Source of the DNA: Glaciecola sp049650345 | GTDB taxonomy: Bacteria > Pseudomonadota > Gammaproteobacteria > Enterobacterales > Alteromonadaceae | NCBI GenBank assembly: GCA_049650345.1 | Contig: JBARZY010000102.1 | Coordinates: 1 to 21,487 of the forward strand | Direction: 5' to 3' | Length of the DNA stretch: 21,487 bases | In this document: positions 14,690 to 21,487 of the stretch, in pieces | Layout of the letters: each line of letters begins with the position of its first letter | How positions within the stretch are numbered: the first letter of the stretch is position 1 | Notes under the pieces: model-generated | Database searches by the model: none | The model's input: the letters and a program-made list of their open reading frames with translations, nothing else | Told to the model about the DNA's origin: nothing | Translations under genes and position numbers: made by a program

Positions 14690-15943
14690 TCAATTAGAGT
14701 AGCGCTCAATGTGATGAGTTGTTAAGTCAATGCACATACCATTTTGTAAACACATATTAAAAGTACTAGGCTTTGCGACCATATCTAGCCATACTTGCTC
14801 AGTAATGTTGGTACTTGGCACCTTGTTAATAGACACCACTATATCCCCTTGCGACATACCTGCTTTCGCTGCCGCTAAATTGGGATATACATAGCGCACT
14901 AAAAGCTGGCCACTACGCAATTTGCGTAAATCTAAACCGGCCAAATTATATTTAGTTTGGTACTGACTATTGGCATACTCTCGCACAACAAATTGCTGAT
15001 TAGGGTAATCCACTATGGTGACAAACTGATTCATTAACGCACTGCCAATTATCCACCAGTCATCTTCATCGCTGCTAGTGATTACATTGGCTTTTACTTT
15101 GGGCAAGGTTAAAGTACCTAAGGTAAGTTGAGGCAAAGTGTAACGATTATGCTTAGCCATGCCACTGAGGCCAAAGTCAGCGGCTTCAATGCTTGCACCA
15201 TCTATTTGTATGTTGTTATTTGATAAATACGCCGAGCTAAGTTTGAAGTAGTGCCGACTGCCGGTGTCAATTAATACGCGCTCTTTAACGGTTTGCATGT
15301 TGTTAAAGGCAACTTCAATGGGAATGCTTAGCTTTGACAGTTCTACTTCAAACGGGATCACCACATCATGTGCTTGCGCCTCATAACCTGAAGCAGACAC
15401 GGTAATTTGTTGATGACGTTTATCAAAGGTCCACACAAAATGGCGCAGCAAGTCATGGCCAAGCACGCCATCAAAAATAGCCTCTTCTTCTAATAGGTAA
15501 TATTGGCTGGTGGATACCGGTATATAAGCTACTTTCACGTCATTAAACTGAATATCGCCTATACTCACCTGCTTGAGCTGAGTTTGGTATGCAGGCGTGT
15601 TATCGCCATCTCCCCAACCACTAATATCTAATGAGAAGCCTTGTTCAAAAGACAGGCTCGTTGTGGCCGGCGTGTCAAATAACATTGTGAATGATGCACC
15701 CGTATCTATTAAAAACAGCAGCTCTTTGCCGTTTGCGTTTACCTTTACATAAGGTTTTTCCCCAATGTAAAACGCAGGCATTTGTTGACGCTGAACGCTA
15801 CTGCTTGCAGATTTACCTGACCACGTGGGCGTAATGTTATTGTTGGCGTTCATCATACGCAAACTGTTAACCACCGCGCAGCCGCCTAAGGCCGCTAACG
15901 ACAGCGTAATAAGCAAAATGAGTTTGATAAATTTGTTTAGCAT
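14690..15943 (-). CDS. Lipoprotein with two retropepsin-like (DTG) lobes and a C-terminal PDZ domain
   Basis: The 417-residue protein has a lipobox LGGC (C22), so it should be lipid-anchored. The first aspartyl-protease lobe has LLFLIDTGASFTML (D80) and the paired hydrophobic-Gly element FDGVLGHDLL (about 157-166). The second lobe repeats the pattern: VLIDTGSRHYFKL (D226) and WWIIGSALMNQF. A PDZ-like domain follows (about 335-410: YPNLAAAKAGMSQGDIVVSINK). The two catalytic Asp in one chain would allow a pepsin-like internal pairing, whereas retropepsins usually pair between chains. The role is probably envelope proteolysis or quality control (inference). DTG is retained in both lobes, so activity is plausible. 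The gene stands alone. Confidence 0.82.
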   Translation of the reverse strand: MLNKFIKLILLITLSLAALGGCAVVNSLRMMNANNNITPTWSGKSASSSVQRQQMPAFYIGEKPYVKVNANGKELLFLIDTGASFTMLFDTPATTSLSFEQGFSLDISGWGDGDNTPAYQTQLKQVSIGDIQFNDVKVAYIPVSTSQYYLLEEEAIFDGVLGHDLLRHFVWTFDKRHQQITVSASGYEAQAHDVVIPFEVELSKLSIPIEVAFNNMQTVKERVLIDTGSRHYFKLSSAYLSNNNIQIDGASIEAADFGLSGMAKHNRYTLPQLTLGTLTLPKVKANVITSSDEDDWWIIGSALMNQFVTIVDYPNQQFVVREYANSQYQTKYNLAGLDLRKLRSGQLLVRYVYPNLAAAKAGMSQGDIVVSINKVPSTNITEQVWLDMVAKPSTFNMCLQNGMCIDLTTHHIERYSN

Positions 15944-16048
15944 GTGTACTCCTATTTAAAAGCTGAGTATATACATGTGAGGGGTGAAATTAAGGTGAGT
16001 AAAGCGCTATTTTGTGAGTATCTTACCGCTATTTAGTAAACATAAATG

Positions 16049-16999
16049 CTAATGTCCGCTTTTAGGAATGTACCTGTTTACAACGCTAAACACACAAACA
16101 GCAAGCAAGCCCGCAAGTATGCCAACTACACCATTCAGCAACACCCCAGTGATAGAGCCCAATAATTGGCCGAACGCTGGATACACAGAAGCCTCATTAA
16201 CGCTGTATTCAACTAAGTGCTGCAAAAACGGAATGCCATGGGCAATAATACCGCCGCCTACCAAAAACATAGCAGCAGTACCCACGATGGTGAGCGCTTT
16301 CATTAAAATCGGCGCAAAGCGCAATAGCAGTCGTCCAAAAAAACCTTGCAAGGTATTAACCGAACCACTTACCGAACGCTTAAGTAAGAACAGGCCAAGA
16401 TCATCAATTTTTACAATAAGTGCAACAAACCCATAAACACCAATTGTAAACACGATGCTCAATAATGACAGCACCGTTACCTGTGTGGTAAACGGTTCGT
16501 TTTGTAGAGTACCTAAAATAATCACGATAATCTCGGCACTTAATACAAAGTCAGTGACTATTGCGCCTTTAATTTTTGCCTTTTCAACGCTGGCTAAATC
16601 AACCTTAGGATCAGCTAACATTTTGAGTTTTTCGGCGTGAGCTTTTGCATCTTCATCTTTGTTGGCGGTAAATTTATGCCATACCTTTTCAAAGCCTTCA
16701 AAGCATAAATACAGCCCGCCAATAATTAACAGATAAGTAATTAATGACGGTGCAAAGTAACTTATTAATAGAGCGCTGGGCACTAAAATAAGTTTGTTTA
16801 AAAACGAACCTTTCGCCACTGCCCACACCACCGGCAATTCGCGCTCAGCCTTAACGCCCGATACCTGCTCAGCGTTCAGTGCAAGGTCATCACCAAGCAC
16901 ACCAGCGGTTTTTTTAGCAGCCACTTTTGACAACACCGCAACGTCGTCTAGCACCATGGCAATGTCGTCAAGTAATGTCAGTAGATTTGCAGCGGCGAT
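16049..16999 (-). CDS. yedI: YedI-like DUF808 inner-membrane protein, probable ATC start
   Basis: This multi-spanning inner-membrane protein matches E. coli YedI along its length (AAKKTAGVLGDDLALN, RELPVVWAVAKGS, KIKGAIVTDFVLSAEI, AMFLVGGGIIAHG). The molecular function is unknown. The first ATG (16955-16957) would leave out AAANLLTLLDDIA, which matches the YedI N-terminus (SSLLTLLDDIA). The frame is open upstream, and the only codon at the right place is ATC (16997-16999), preceded at seven bases by a perfect AAGGAG. I therefore place the start at ATC, giving 316 residues. If ATG were used the protein would have 302. An error in the sequence (ATG read as ATC) is the main alternative. Confidence 0.85.
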   Translation of the reverse strand: MAAANLLTLLDDIAMVLDDVAVLSKVAAKKTAGVLGDDLALNAEQVSGVKAERELPVVWAVAKGSFLNKLILVPSALLISYFAPSLITYLLIIGGLYLCFEGFEKVWHKFTANKDEDAKAHAEKLKMLADPKVDLASVEKAKIKGAIVTDFVLSAEIIVIILGTLQNEPFTTQVTVLSLLSIVFTIGVYGFVALIVKIDDLGLFLLKRSVSGSVNTLQGFFGRLLLRFAPILMKALTIVGTAAMFLVGGGIIAHGIPFLQHLVEYSVNEASVYPAFGQLLGSITGVLLNGVVGILAGLLAVCVFSVVNRYIPKSGH

Positions 17000-17006
17000 G
17001 GGTATT

Positions 17007-17012
17007 CTCCTT
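17007..17012 (-). promoter_or_regulatory. Strong Shine-Dalgarno that supports the ATC start
   Basis: AAGGAG on the minus strand lies seven bases before the ATC at 16999 and about 49 bases before the first ATG. The spacing is right for ATC and wrong for ATG. Confidence 0.65.
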
Positions 17013-17074
17013 AATTTGAATAAGGTATGCGAAACTTACATCAATGCATACCACATACTCTTTATTGTTAATAA

Positions 17075-17563
17075 TTAGAAGTGATATACCGCCTGTATAT
17101 TAGCATCGGCCCGACGGTCGTTGTTGCGCGATTCTTCGCCATATCCGGCTTCTAACCTTATGGCCCAACCTTGCTTATTTGAATTTATACGATATTCGTA
17201 AGAAACACCCACGCCTTGAGTAGTTTTGCGGTCGGTAAACCTAATCACAAACGAGTCACAGAGTGCGTCGGCCTCGCAAGCATAATTACTGCTGCGCGCA
17301 CCCAATGCACCTATAAATGTACCATATACGTGATTGCCACTCACGCGCTGAGCGCCAATTGAAAAGCCGTCGTCTACCCCCACTTTGTAGTTGGCATAGT
17401 ATTCATAATTATTATTTTCTATGCTGATGGTAGGCACTAGCACAAACGGCCAACCTGTTGCCACACTGTACGATACATCATTGCTTTGTGCTTGTGCTAC
17501 AGAGCCGTAAGCTGAGCACAATAGTGCTGCGCTGCACATGCCGATTTTTTTGATTAACTCCAT
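17075..17563 (-). CDS. Small outer-membrane beta-barrel-like protein of unknown function
   Basis: I do not recognise a named family. The 162-residue protein has a clear signal peptide (6-26, cut near AQA-QS). The mature part of about 136 residues alternates polar and hydrophobic residues in short strands (SYSVATGW, NYEYYANYKVG, GVGVSYEYRIN, GWAIRLEAGYG, ANIQAVYHF) and ends in Phe, the usual signal for the BAM complex. The size fits an eight-strand barrel of the OmpX/OmpA class. Two Cys (YACEADALC) could form a disulfide in a loop. GGAG lies about 11 bases before the ATG. It is followed by the yedI gene on the same strand with a 75-base gap, so an operon is possible but not clear. Confidence 0.7.
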   Translation of the reverse strand: MELIKKIGMCSAALLCSAYGSVAQAQSNDVSYSVATGWPFVLVPTISIENNNYEYYANYKVGVDDGFSIGAQRVSGNHVYGTFIGALGARSSNYACEADALCDSFVIRFTDRKTTQGVGVSYEYRINSNKQGWAIRLEAGYGEESRNNDRRADANIQAVYHF

Positions 17564-17709
17564 TTATGTAACATCTCCAATATTATTTTAGAAAGAAGAG
17601 CAAACGCACTTTCAGTAGTACGCTAAAAAGCTCGCGAATAAGAATAATAGCGCATGCGGGTAAACTGCAAGTGAATTTGCCAATTAAAGTATTACAGAGT
17701 GTGAATAAA

Positions 17710-17754
17710 AAATGGGGTCAGAGTACATTATTAAAATGTACTCTGACCCCATTT
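17710..17754. repeat. Perfect 20-bp palindrome, copy 1 (RAYT/REP-type)
   Basis: AAATGGGGTCAGAGTACATT (17710-17729) and its exact complement (17735-17754) flank a 5-base loop. The GGGGTCAGAGTA core is, from memory, typical of repeats that surround REP-associated tyrosine (Y1, IS200-like) transposase genes in many gammaproteobacteria. No transposase is in the window. The copy ends 25 bases after the DEAD-box stop codon and could act as its transcript-end hairpin. Confidence 0.8.
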
Positions 17755-17779
17755 CTGCTCTGTTTACAGCTATCTGACC

Positions 17780-19018
17780 TTAACGCCGCTTTCTACGTCC
17801 TCTCGAGCGGCCCTTACCCTTTGGTTTATCGTCGGCCTCAAAATTTCCGTATAGGTCTTCCTCCACCTTTGCGGGAGGTGGTTTTGGTTTTGGCGTAAAC
17901 TCAGGAATAAAGGTCTTTTTAAACTGTCTGCCAAGAAGACGTTCAATTGTATTTAATTGCTTCGCCTCGTCGTGGCTAAACAATGAAATTGCTAAACCTT
18001 TGGATGAAGCTCTACCAGTACGGCCTATTCTGTGAATATAGTCTTCGGCAACATACGGTAGGTCAAGATTGATCACGCAGGGTAATTGCTGAATATCAAT
18101 GCCTCTGGCAGCAAGGTCGGTACCAATTAATACTTTAATTTTGCCACTTCTAAATCCATCTAGCGCTAGCGTGCGTGCCTGCTGCGTTCTATTAGCATGA
18201 ATAGATTCGGCAACAATGCCTTTCCCTTCAAGTTCATTTCTTAAGTTGTCGGCACCACGTTTTGTTCGCGTAAACACTAATATCTGCGACCAATCATTGT
18301 TCTCAATTAAGTGAACAAGAAGCTCGTGTTTTCGTTCTTTATCCACCGGATGTAATATTTGCGTGATTTGCTTAATGTGATCATTAGCCTTGGCTAATTC
18401 AATAGTCATCGGGCTATTAAGCATAGTGCTTGCTAAGGATTTTATTTCTTTTGATAATGTGGCTGAAAATAGCAAGGTTTGGCGTTTTTCAGGTAGCAAC
18501 GTTTGTATATTTTGAATATGGTCAATAAACCCTAAATCTAGCATGCGGTCGGCTTCATCTAGCACCAATATTTCAAGATGAGCAAAGTTAATTGCCCCTT
18601 GCTCATATAAATCGAGCAAACGCCCAGGTGTTGCAATGAGAATATCGACACCTTGGGCTAACTCATATTTTTGAGGCTCAATCCTAACCCCGCCAAAAAC
18701 CGCCGTTGAGCGCACATTCATATTCTGACTATAGTCTTCGACATTCTGCGCAACCTGCGCGGCAAGTTCGCGTGTGGGCGCAATAATAAGCGCCCTGACA
18801 CAATTGGCCTCAAGGCGAGGCTTGTTTGCCAACAGTTGTAAAATGGGCAAAGAAAAACTGGCTGTTTTACCCGTTCCTGTCTGTGAAATAGCGATCAAAT
18901 CACGCTGTTCTAATATAGCTGGAATAGCCTCCTTTTGAATTGGAGAAGGCACGCTATATCCCTTGTCAGCAATAGTGTTTAATAGTTCAGCACACAGGCA
19001 TAAATCGCTAAATGACAT
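17780..19018 (-). CDS. DEAD-box ATP-dependent RNA helicase, RhlE-like
   Basis: This 412-residue protein unwinds short RNA duplexes in an ATP-dependent way and probably helps ribosome assembly, RNA decay or growth in the cold. The helicase motifs appear in order: Q motif (F3, Q28), Walker A SQTGTGKT (45-52), PTRELAAQ (81-88), TPGRLLDL (130-137), DEAD (154-157), SAT (185-187), VFTRTK (248-253), GTDLAARGID (299-308) and HRIGRTGR (329-336). The tail from 370 is rich in Pro, Lys and Arg (GRSRGRRKRR at the end), as in RhlE and SrmB relatives that bind RNA non-specifically. The start has no good ribosome site. Palindromic repeats lie just upstream and just downstream. Confidence 0.95.
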   Translation of the reverse strand: MSFSDLCLCAELLNTIADKGYSVPSPIQKEAIPAILEQRDLIAISQTGTGKTASFSLPILQLLANKPRLEANCVRALIIAPTRELAAQVAQNVEDYSQNMNVRSTAVFGGVRIEPQKYELAQGVDILIATPGRLLDLYEQGAINFAHLEILVLDEADRMLDLGFIDHIQNIQTLLPEKRQTLLFSATLSKEIKSLASTMLNSPMTIELAKANDHIKQITQILHPVDKERKHELLVHLIENNDWSQILVFTRTKRGADNLRNELEGKGIVAESIHANRTQQARTLALDGFRSGKIKVLIGTDLAARGIDIQQLPCVINLDLPYVAEDYIHRIGRTGRASSKGLAISLFSHDEAKQLNTIERLLGRQFKKTFIPEFTPKPKPPPAKVEEDLYGNFEADDKPKGKGRSRGRRKRR

Positions 19019-19038
19019 AAGAAAAAAGCCAACAATAA

Positions 19039-19105
19039 ATTAATGGGGTCAGAGTACATTATCTTACCGACAGTTTCTTTTAAAAAGTACTCTGACCCCA
19101 TTAAT
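19039..19105. repeat. Long palindrome, copy 2 (RAYT/REP-type), 19-bp arms
   Basis: ATTAATGGGGTCAGAGTAC (19039-19057) is matched by its exact complement at 19087-19105, with a 29-base loop. The left arm and its flank repeat copy 1 over 21 bases (19042-19062 versus 17711-17731). It lies 20 bases upstream of the DEAD-box start, in its leader or promoter. On the minus strand the loop contains GATAAT, a possible -10 element. Confidence 0.8.
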
Positions 19106-19140
19106 TTTTGCGGTTATGACTTTTAGCACATTCGCACATC

Positions 19141-19169
19141 TTGCTCACGGTATACCCTAGTGCTATGTT
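19141..19169 (+). promoter_or_regulatory. Possible promoter of the ABC transporter operon
   Basis: TTGCTC (19141-19146) and TATGTT (19164-19169) are 17 bases apart. Transcription would start near 19176, about 28 bases before the ATG. The match to the consensus is moderate. Confidence 0.4.
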
Positions 19170-19203
19170 ATTACCTGCAACTAATAGACAAGGAAAATAA
19201 GTC

Positions 19204-20103
19204 ATGGAGCAACACGCCACTATTTTATGCTGCGATGCATTAAGCAAACACTATGGCAACATAGAGGCTGTCAATCAGCTAAGCTTTGATATTACCCAGC
19301 CGGGTGTATATGCCATTTTAGGCAAAAACGGCGCCGGCAAAACCAGTCTTATAAAATGTGCACTTGGGCTTGAGCCTTGTACTACAGGCAGTATTCAGAT
19401 TTTTGGCCATACTGCTGGCTCTATGCAAGCGAAACTGAGGACTGGCGTAATCTTGCAAGACTCTGATCTTCCCGACCTACTCACCATACGCGAGCAACTC
19501 ATGTTGTTCAGTAGCTACTACCCAACACCTTTAGATATTGACGCCACTATTAAGCAGTGCGATTTAGGTGAGTTTATTGACCGTCGCTATAAACACCTCA
19601 GTGGTGGTCAAAAACGCAGGGCGCAATTTGCACTGGCCGTTATTGGCAACCCTGACCTTATTTTTTTAGACGAACCTACTACAGGTCTTGATGTTGATGC
19701 TAGGCGCACCTTGTGGAGCGTGATACGCGAATTTGCGAATAACGGTAAAACCATTGTATTAACTACGCACTATTTAGAAGAGGCTGAAAACCTTGCTGAC
19801 AACATCATGGTAATGGCATCTGGAAAAGTAGTAGCCAATGACACCGTTGATAAATTAAAAGAACAGGCCCAAGGCTCCATTATTAAATGCGATACCGTGC
19901 TTAGCGAAACACAAATTCAAGCGCTGCCCAATATACTAGATGTATCAGTGTCGGGCCGGTTTACGCATATTCAATCTAGCCAAGCAAATACCTCGCTTGC
20001 AGCATTACTACAGGCCGACCCAAACCTAACCGACTTAAGCGTTAATCAACCCAAACTCGAAGACTTGTTTGAGCAACTCAGTACGCAAGGAGAGCAAGCA
20101 TGA
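19204..20103 (+). CDS. ABC transporter ATP-binding protein (ABC-2 / CcmA type)
   Basis: This cytoplasmic ATPase (299 residues) drives the permease encoded by the next gene. The motifs are Walker A GKNGAGKT (40-47), Q-loop Gln85, signature LSGGQ (132-136), Walker B LIFLDEP (152-158), D-loop GLD and H-loop His189 in TTHYLEEAE. The C-terminal part (about 215-299) is the extra domain common in ABC-2 exporters of drugs, lipids or polysaccharides. AAGGA lies about ten bases before the ATG. The stop overlaps the permease start (ATGA), so translation is coupled. The substrate is unknown. Confidence 0.93.
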   Translation: MEQHATILCCDALSKHYGNIEAVNQLSFDITQPGVYAILGKNGAGKTSLIKCALGLEPCTTGSIQIFGHTAGSMQAKLRTGVILQDSDLPDLLTIREQLMLFSSYYPTPLDIDATIKQCDLGEFIDRRYKHLSGGQKRRAQFALAVIGNPDLIFLDEPTTGLDVDARRTLWSVIREFANNGKTIVLTTHYLEEAENLADNIMVMASGKVVANDTVDKLKEQAQGSIIKCDTVLSETQIQALPNILDVSVSGRFTHIQSSQANTSLAALLQADPNLTDLSVNQPKLEDLFEQLSTQGEQA

Positions 20104-20840
20104 GACAGACCATGAACGTGTTTTCGTTAGAAACTGGCGCTGAAATATTAAAAGCCCTACGCGCACCCGATTTTATTATTCCAACATTAGGCATGCCTGC
20201 TGCGTTCTATTCACTGTTTGCCATTATGTTGCCGGGGAGCAGCAATAACGCGGCTTATTTACTGGCAACCTATGGCGTATTTGGGGTAATGGCACCGGCT
20301 ATTTTTGGCTTTGGTATTAGCGTAGCCAGTGAGCGAGACCGTGGTTGGCTTGACTTAAAACGCGCCTCACCAAGCAGTGCAGTGTCGTACATTGGGGCAA
20401 AAATTTGCAGCACCTTAATATTTGCTAGTATGTCGCTAATTATAATTTATACCATTGCAGGATTTGCTGCCGGCGTGAGCTTACCAACTGGCACTTGGGC
20501 AATGATGTTACTGGTGCATGTACTGGCCACCTTCCCATTTATATTAATAGGCTTGTCTATTGGCTTTTTATGCAATAACAACGCTGCCGTTGCCATCTCA
20601 AATGTGTTTTTCCTTGCCTTAGCTGCCCTTGGTGGTTTATGGATACCCATTACTATTTTCCCTGACGCCATGAAAATGTTTGCGATGATATTACCCAGTT
20701 TCCACTTAAGCGAAATAGCCCTACATGTGTCGGGCGCACCCGGCGAGCGCGACATTATGATGAACATTATGGCAATTGTTGCCATTACGTTTGTATTACT
20801 AGGATTTACTCGATTTGCATGGTCGCGTCAGCGCAGCTAA
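20100..20840 (+). CDS. ABC-2 type transporter permease
   Basis: This 246-residue inner-membrane protein has about six hydrophobic segments (roughly 25-45, 52-80, 100-125, 135-158, 170-190, 220-240) and the SERDRGWLDLKRASPSS loop seen in ABC-2 permeases between the second and third segments. With the ATPase just upstream (4-base overlap, ATGA) it should form a homodimeric exporter. The substrate is not evident. The amidohydrolase gene follows after 22 bases and is probably cotranscribed. Confidence 0.9.
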   Translation: MRQTMNVFSLETGAEILKALRAPDFIIPTLGMPAAFYSLFAIMLPGSSNNAAYLLATYGVFGVMAPAIFGFGISVASERDRGWLDLKRASPSSAVSYIGAKICSTLIFASMSLIIIYTIAGFAAGVSLPTGTWAMMLLVHVLATFPFILIGLSIGFLCNNNAAVAISNVFFLALAALGGLWIPITIFPDAMKMFAMILPSFHLSEIALHVSGAPGERDIMMNIMAIVAITFVLLGFTRFAWSRQRS

Positions 20841-20862
20841 GCCAGTATTAAAGGAATAAAAA

Positions 20863-21487
20863 ATGATTAAACATGTATTTGCACTTACTACAGCGGCGCT
20901 AGCACTGGCCTTGTTGCTACTGATATTGGTACTACCCACTCCTGAAGAAAAGCCTAGCGAAACTAATGCAGCACCAAGCGAGCAAAACAACGCTGACAAG
21001 GTTCAATTTATTACTAATGTCACGCTGTTTACCGGTGATGGCTTCACCCCGAATATGAGTATTGAAATTGAAAATGGCGTAATCAAAGCCATTGATACCA
21101 ACGATAACATGGCCGAACACATTGGCGACAGTACAACAGTTTTAGAGGCCACTGGACTAACCATGTTACCCGGACTGATTGATGCACACACACATACTTG
21201 GGGAAACGGGTTAGCAGACACCCTACGCTTTGGTGTTACCACGCAGCTTGATATGTTTACCGATGAGTCGATACTGGTACAAACCCTAGCTGATCGTAAA
21301 GCTCGTAAACAAACAAATAAAGCCGACCTATTCAGTTCTGGCACCTTAGCTACCGTAGAAAAAGGGCATGGCACGCAGTTTGGTTTCAGCATTGACACCA
21401 TTGCAACAGTCAGCGATATCGCCCCATTTGTTGCCGAGCGCAAAGCCAAAGGGGCCGACTATATCAAGTTGGTATATATGCCCTACC
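20863..21487 (+). CDS. Membrane-anchored amidohydrolase family protein (3' end outside window)
   Basis: The first 208 residues are visible. An N-terminal hydrophobic segment (5-25) serves as signal peptide or membrane anchor, followed by a Glu/Asn/Ser-rich linker (27-46). From 47 comes an amidohydrolase of the imidazolonepropionase/prolidase-like group: NVTLFTGDGF, the family strand MLPGLIDAHTHTW with metal ligands H109 and H111, and GADYIKLV, whose K202 is the likely carboxylated or metal-bridging Lys. It probably acts outside the inner membrane, on an amide or dipeptide of unknown identity. AAGGA seven bases before the ATG supports the start. It follows the ABC permease by 22 bases. Confidence 0.88.
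   Translation, partial: MIKHVFALTTAALALALLLLILVLPTPEEKPSETNAAPSEQNNADKVQFITNVTLFTGDGFTPNMSIEIENGVIKAIDTNDNMAEHIGDSTTVLEATGLTMLPGLIDAHTHTWGNGLADTLRFGVTTQLDMFTDESILVQTLADRKARKQTNKADLFSSGTLATVEKGHGTQFGFSIDTIATVSDIAPFVAERKAKGADYIKLVYMPY

Noticed and set aside
17710..17754. Palindrome 1 as an ordinary intrinsic terminator
   Set aside because: There is no T-run, and a second copy with 21 identical bases occurs upstream of the helicase gene, so it is a dispersed repeat.
17671..17898. A 75-codon plus-strand frame across palindrome 1 and the helicase 3' end
   Set aside because: It reads through the palindrome and antisense to the basic helicase tail, with no recognisable product.
20447..21449. Minus-strand open frames of 62-148 codons opposite the permease and amidohydrolase
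   Set aside because: The plus-strand frame from 20863 encodes a clear amidohydrolase with HxH and the conserved Lys; the opposite frames are shadows.
1..21487. CRISPR array, tRNA or rRNA genes
   Set aside because: No regularly spaced repeats with unique spacers and no tRNA or rRNA landmarks were seen. The only short periodic repeats are the three TnsB-type sites.

Overview
The window is a chromosomal stretch of about 21.5 kb from a gammaproteobacterium, most likely a marine Alteromonadales member (inference). The pointers are E. coli-like GlmU, GlmS, SpeA, Ogt and YedI proteins, a moderate base composition, a PEP-CTERM-type secreted protein and two c-di-GMP-type proteins. Genes are closely packed on both strands; no RNA gene or CRISPR array was seen, and no gene-free gap exceeds 300 bases.

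Left edge (1-171): the end of a Tn7-like transposon sits 24 bases downstream of the glmS stop codon, the classical attTn7 position. It shows three TnsB-type repeats at an exact 20-bp period and a TGTG terminus at 147. The body of the element lies to the left, outside the window.

172-6328 (minus strand): a glmU-glmS operon with a good promoter makes UDP-GlcNAc precursors. Upstream of it is an overlapping three-gene unit: an Ada-type sensor/regulator fused to an AlkA glycosylase, then ogt (TAATG overlap), then a DMT/EamA permease (TTGA overlap). This unit looks like an alkylation-damage response operon.

6494-12543: a secreted AmpC-fold serine hydrolase; a membrane diguanylate cyclase with an intact GGEEF motif and I-site; speA (arginine decarboxylase, converging on the cyclase gene, with a strong promoter); a response regulator whose GGDEF domain has lost its active site but kept the RxxD I-site; and a hotdog acyl-CoA thioesterase.

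12621-15943: a PEP-CTERM-like exported protein with a good terminator; a 244-base divergent intergenic region with an orphan terminator (possible small RNA); a CHK/APH-type small-molecule kinase; and a lipoprotein with two DTG aspartyl-protease lobes plus a PDZ domain.

16049-21487: a YedI/DUF808 membrane protein that seems to start at an ATC codon; a small outer-membrane-barrel-like protein; an RhlE-type DEAD-box helicase bracketed by two copies of a long palindrome of the type linked to REP-associated transposases; and an operon of ABC ATPase, ABC-2 permease and a membrane-anchored amidohydrolase cut by the window end.

No complete new multi-gene system is evident. The best leads are the Tn7-like end, the palindrome pair around the helicase gene, the ATC start of the YedI gene, the degenerate GGDEF response regulator, the two-lobed DTG/PDZ lipoprotein and the orphan terminator region.
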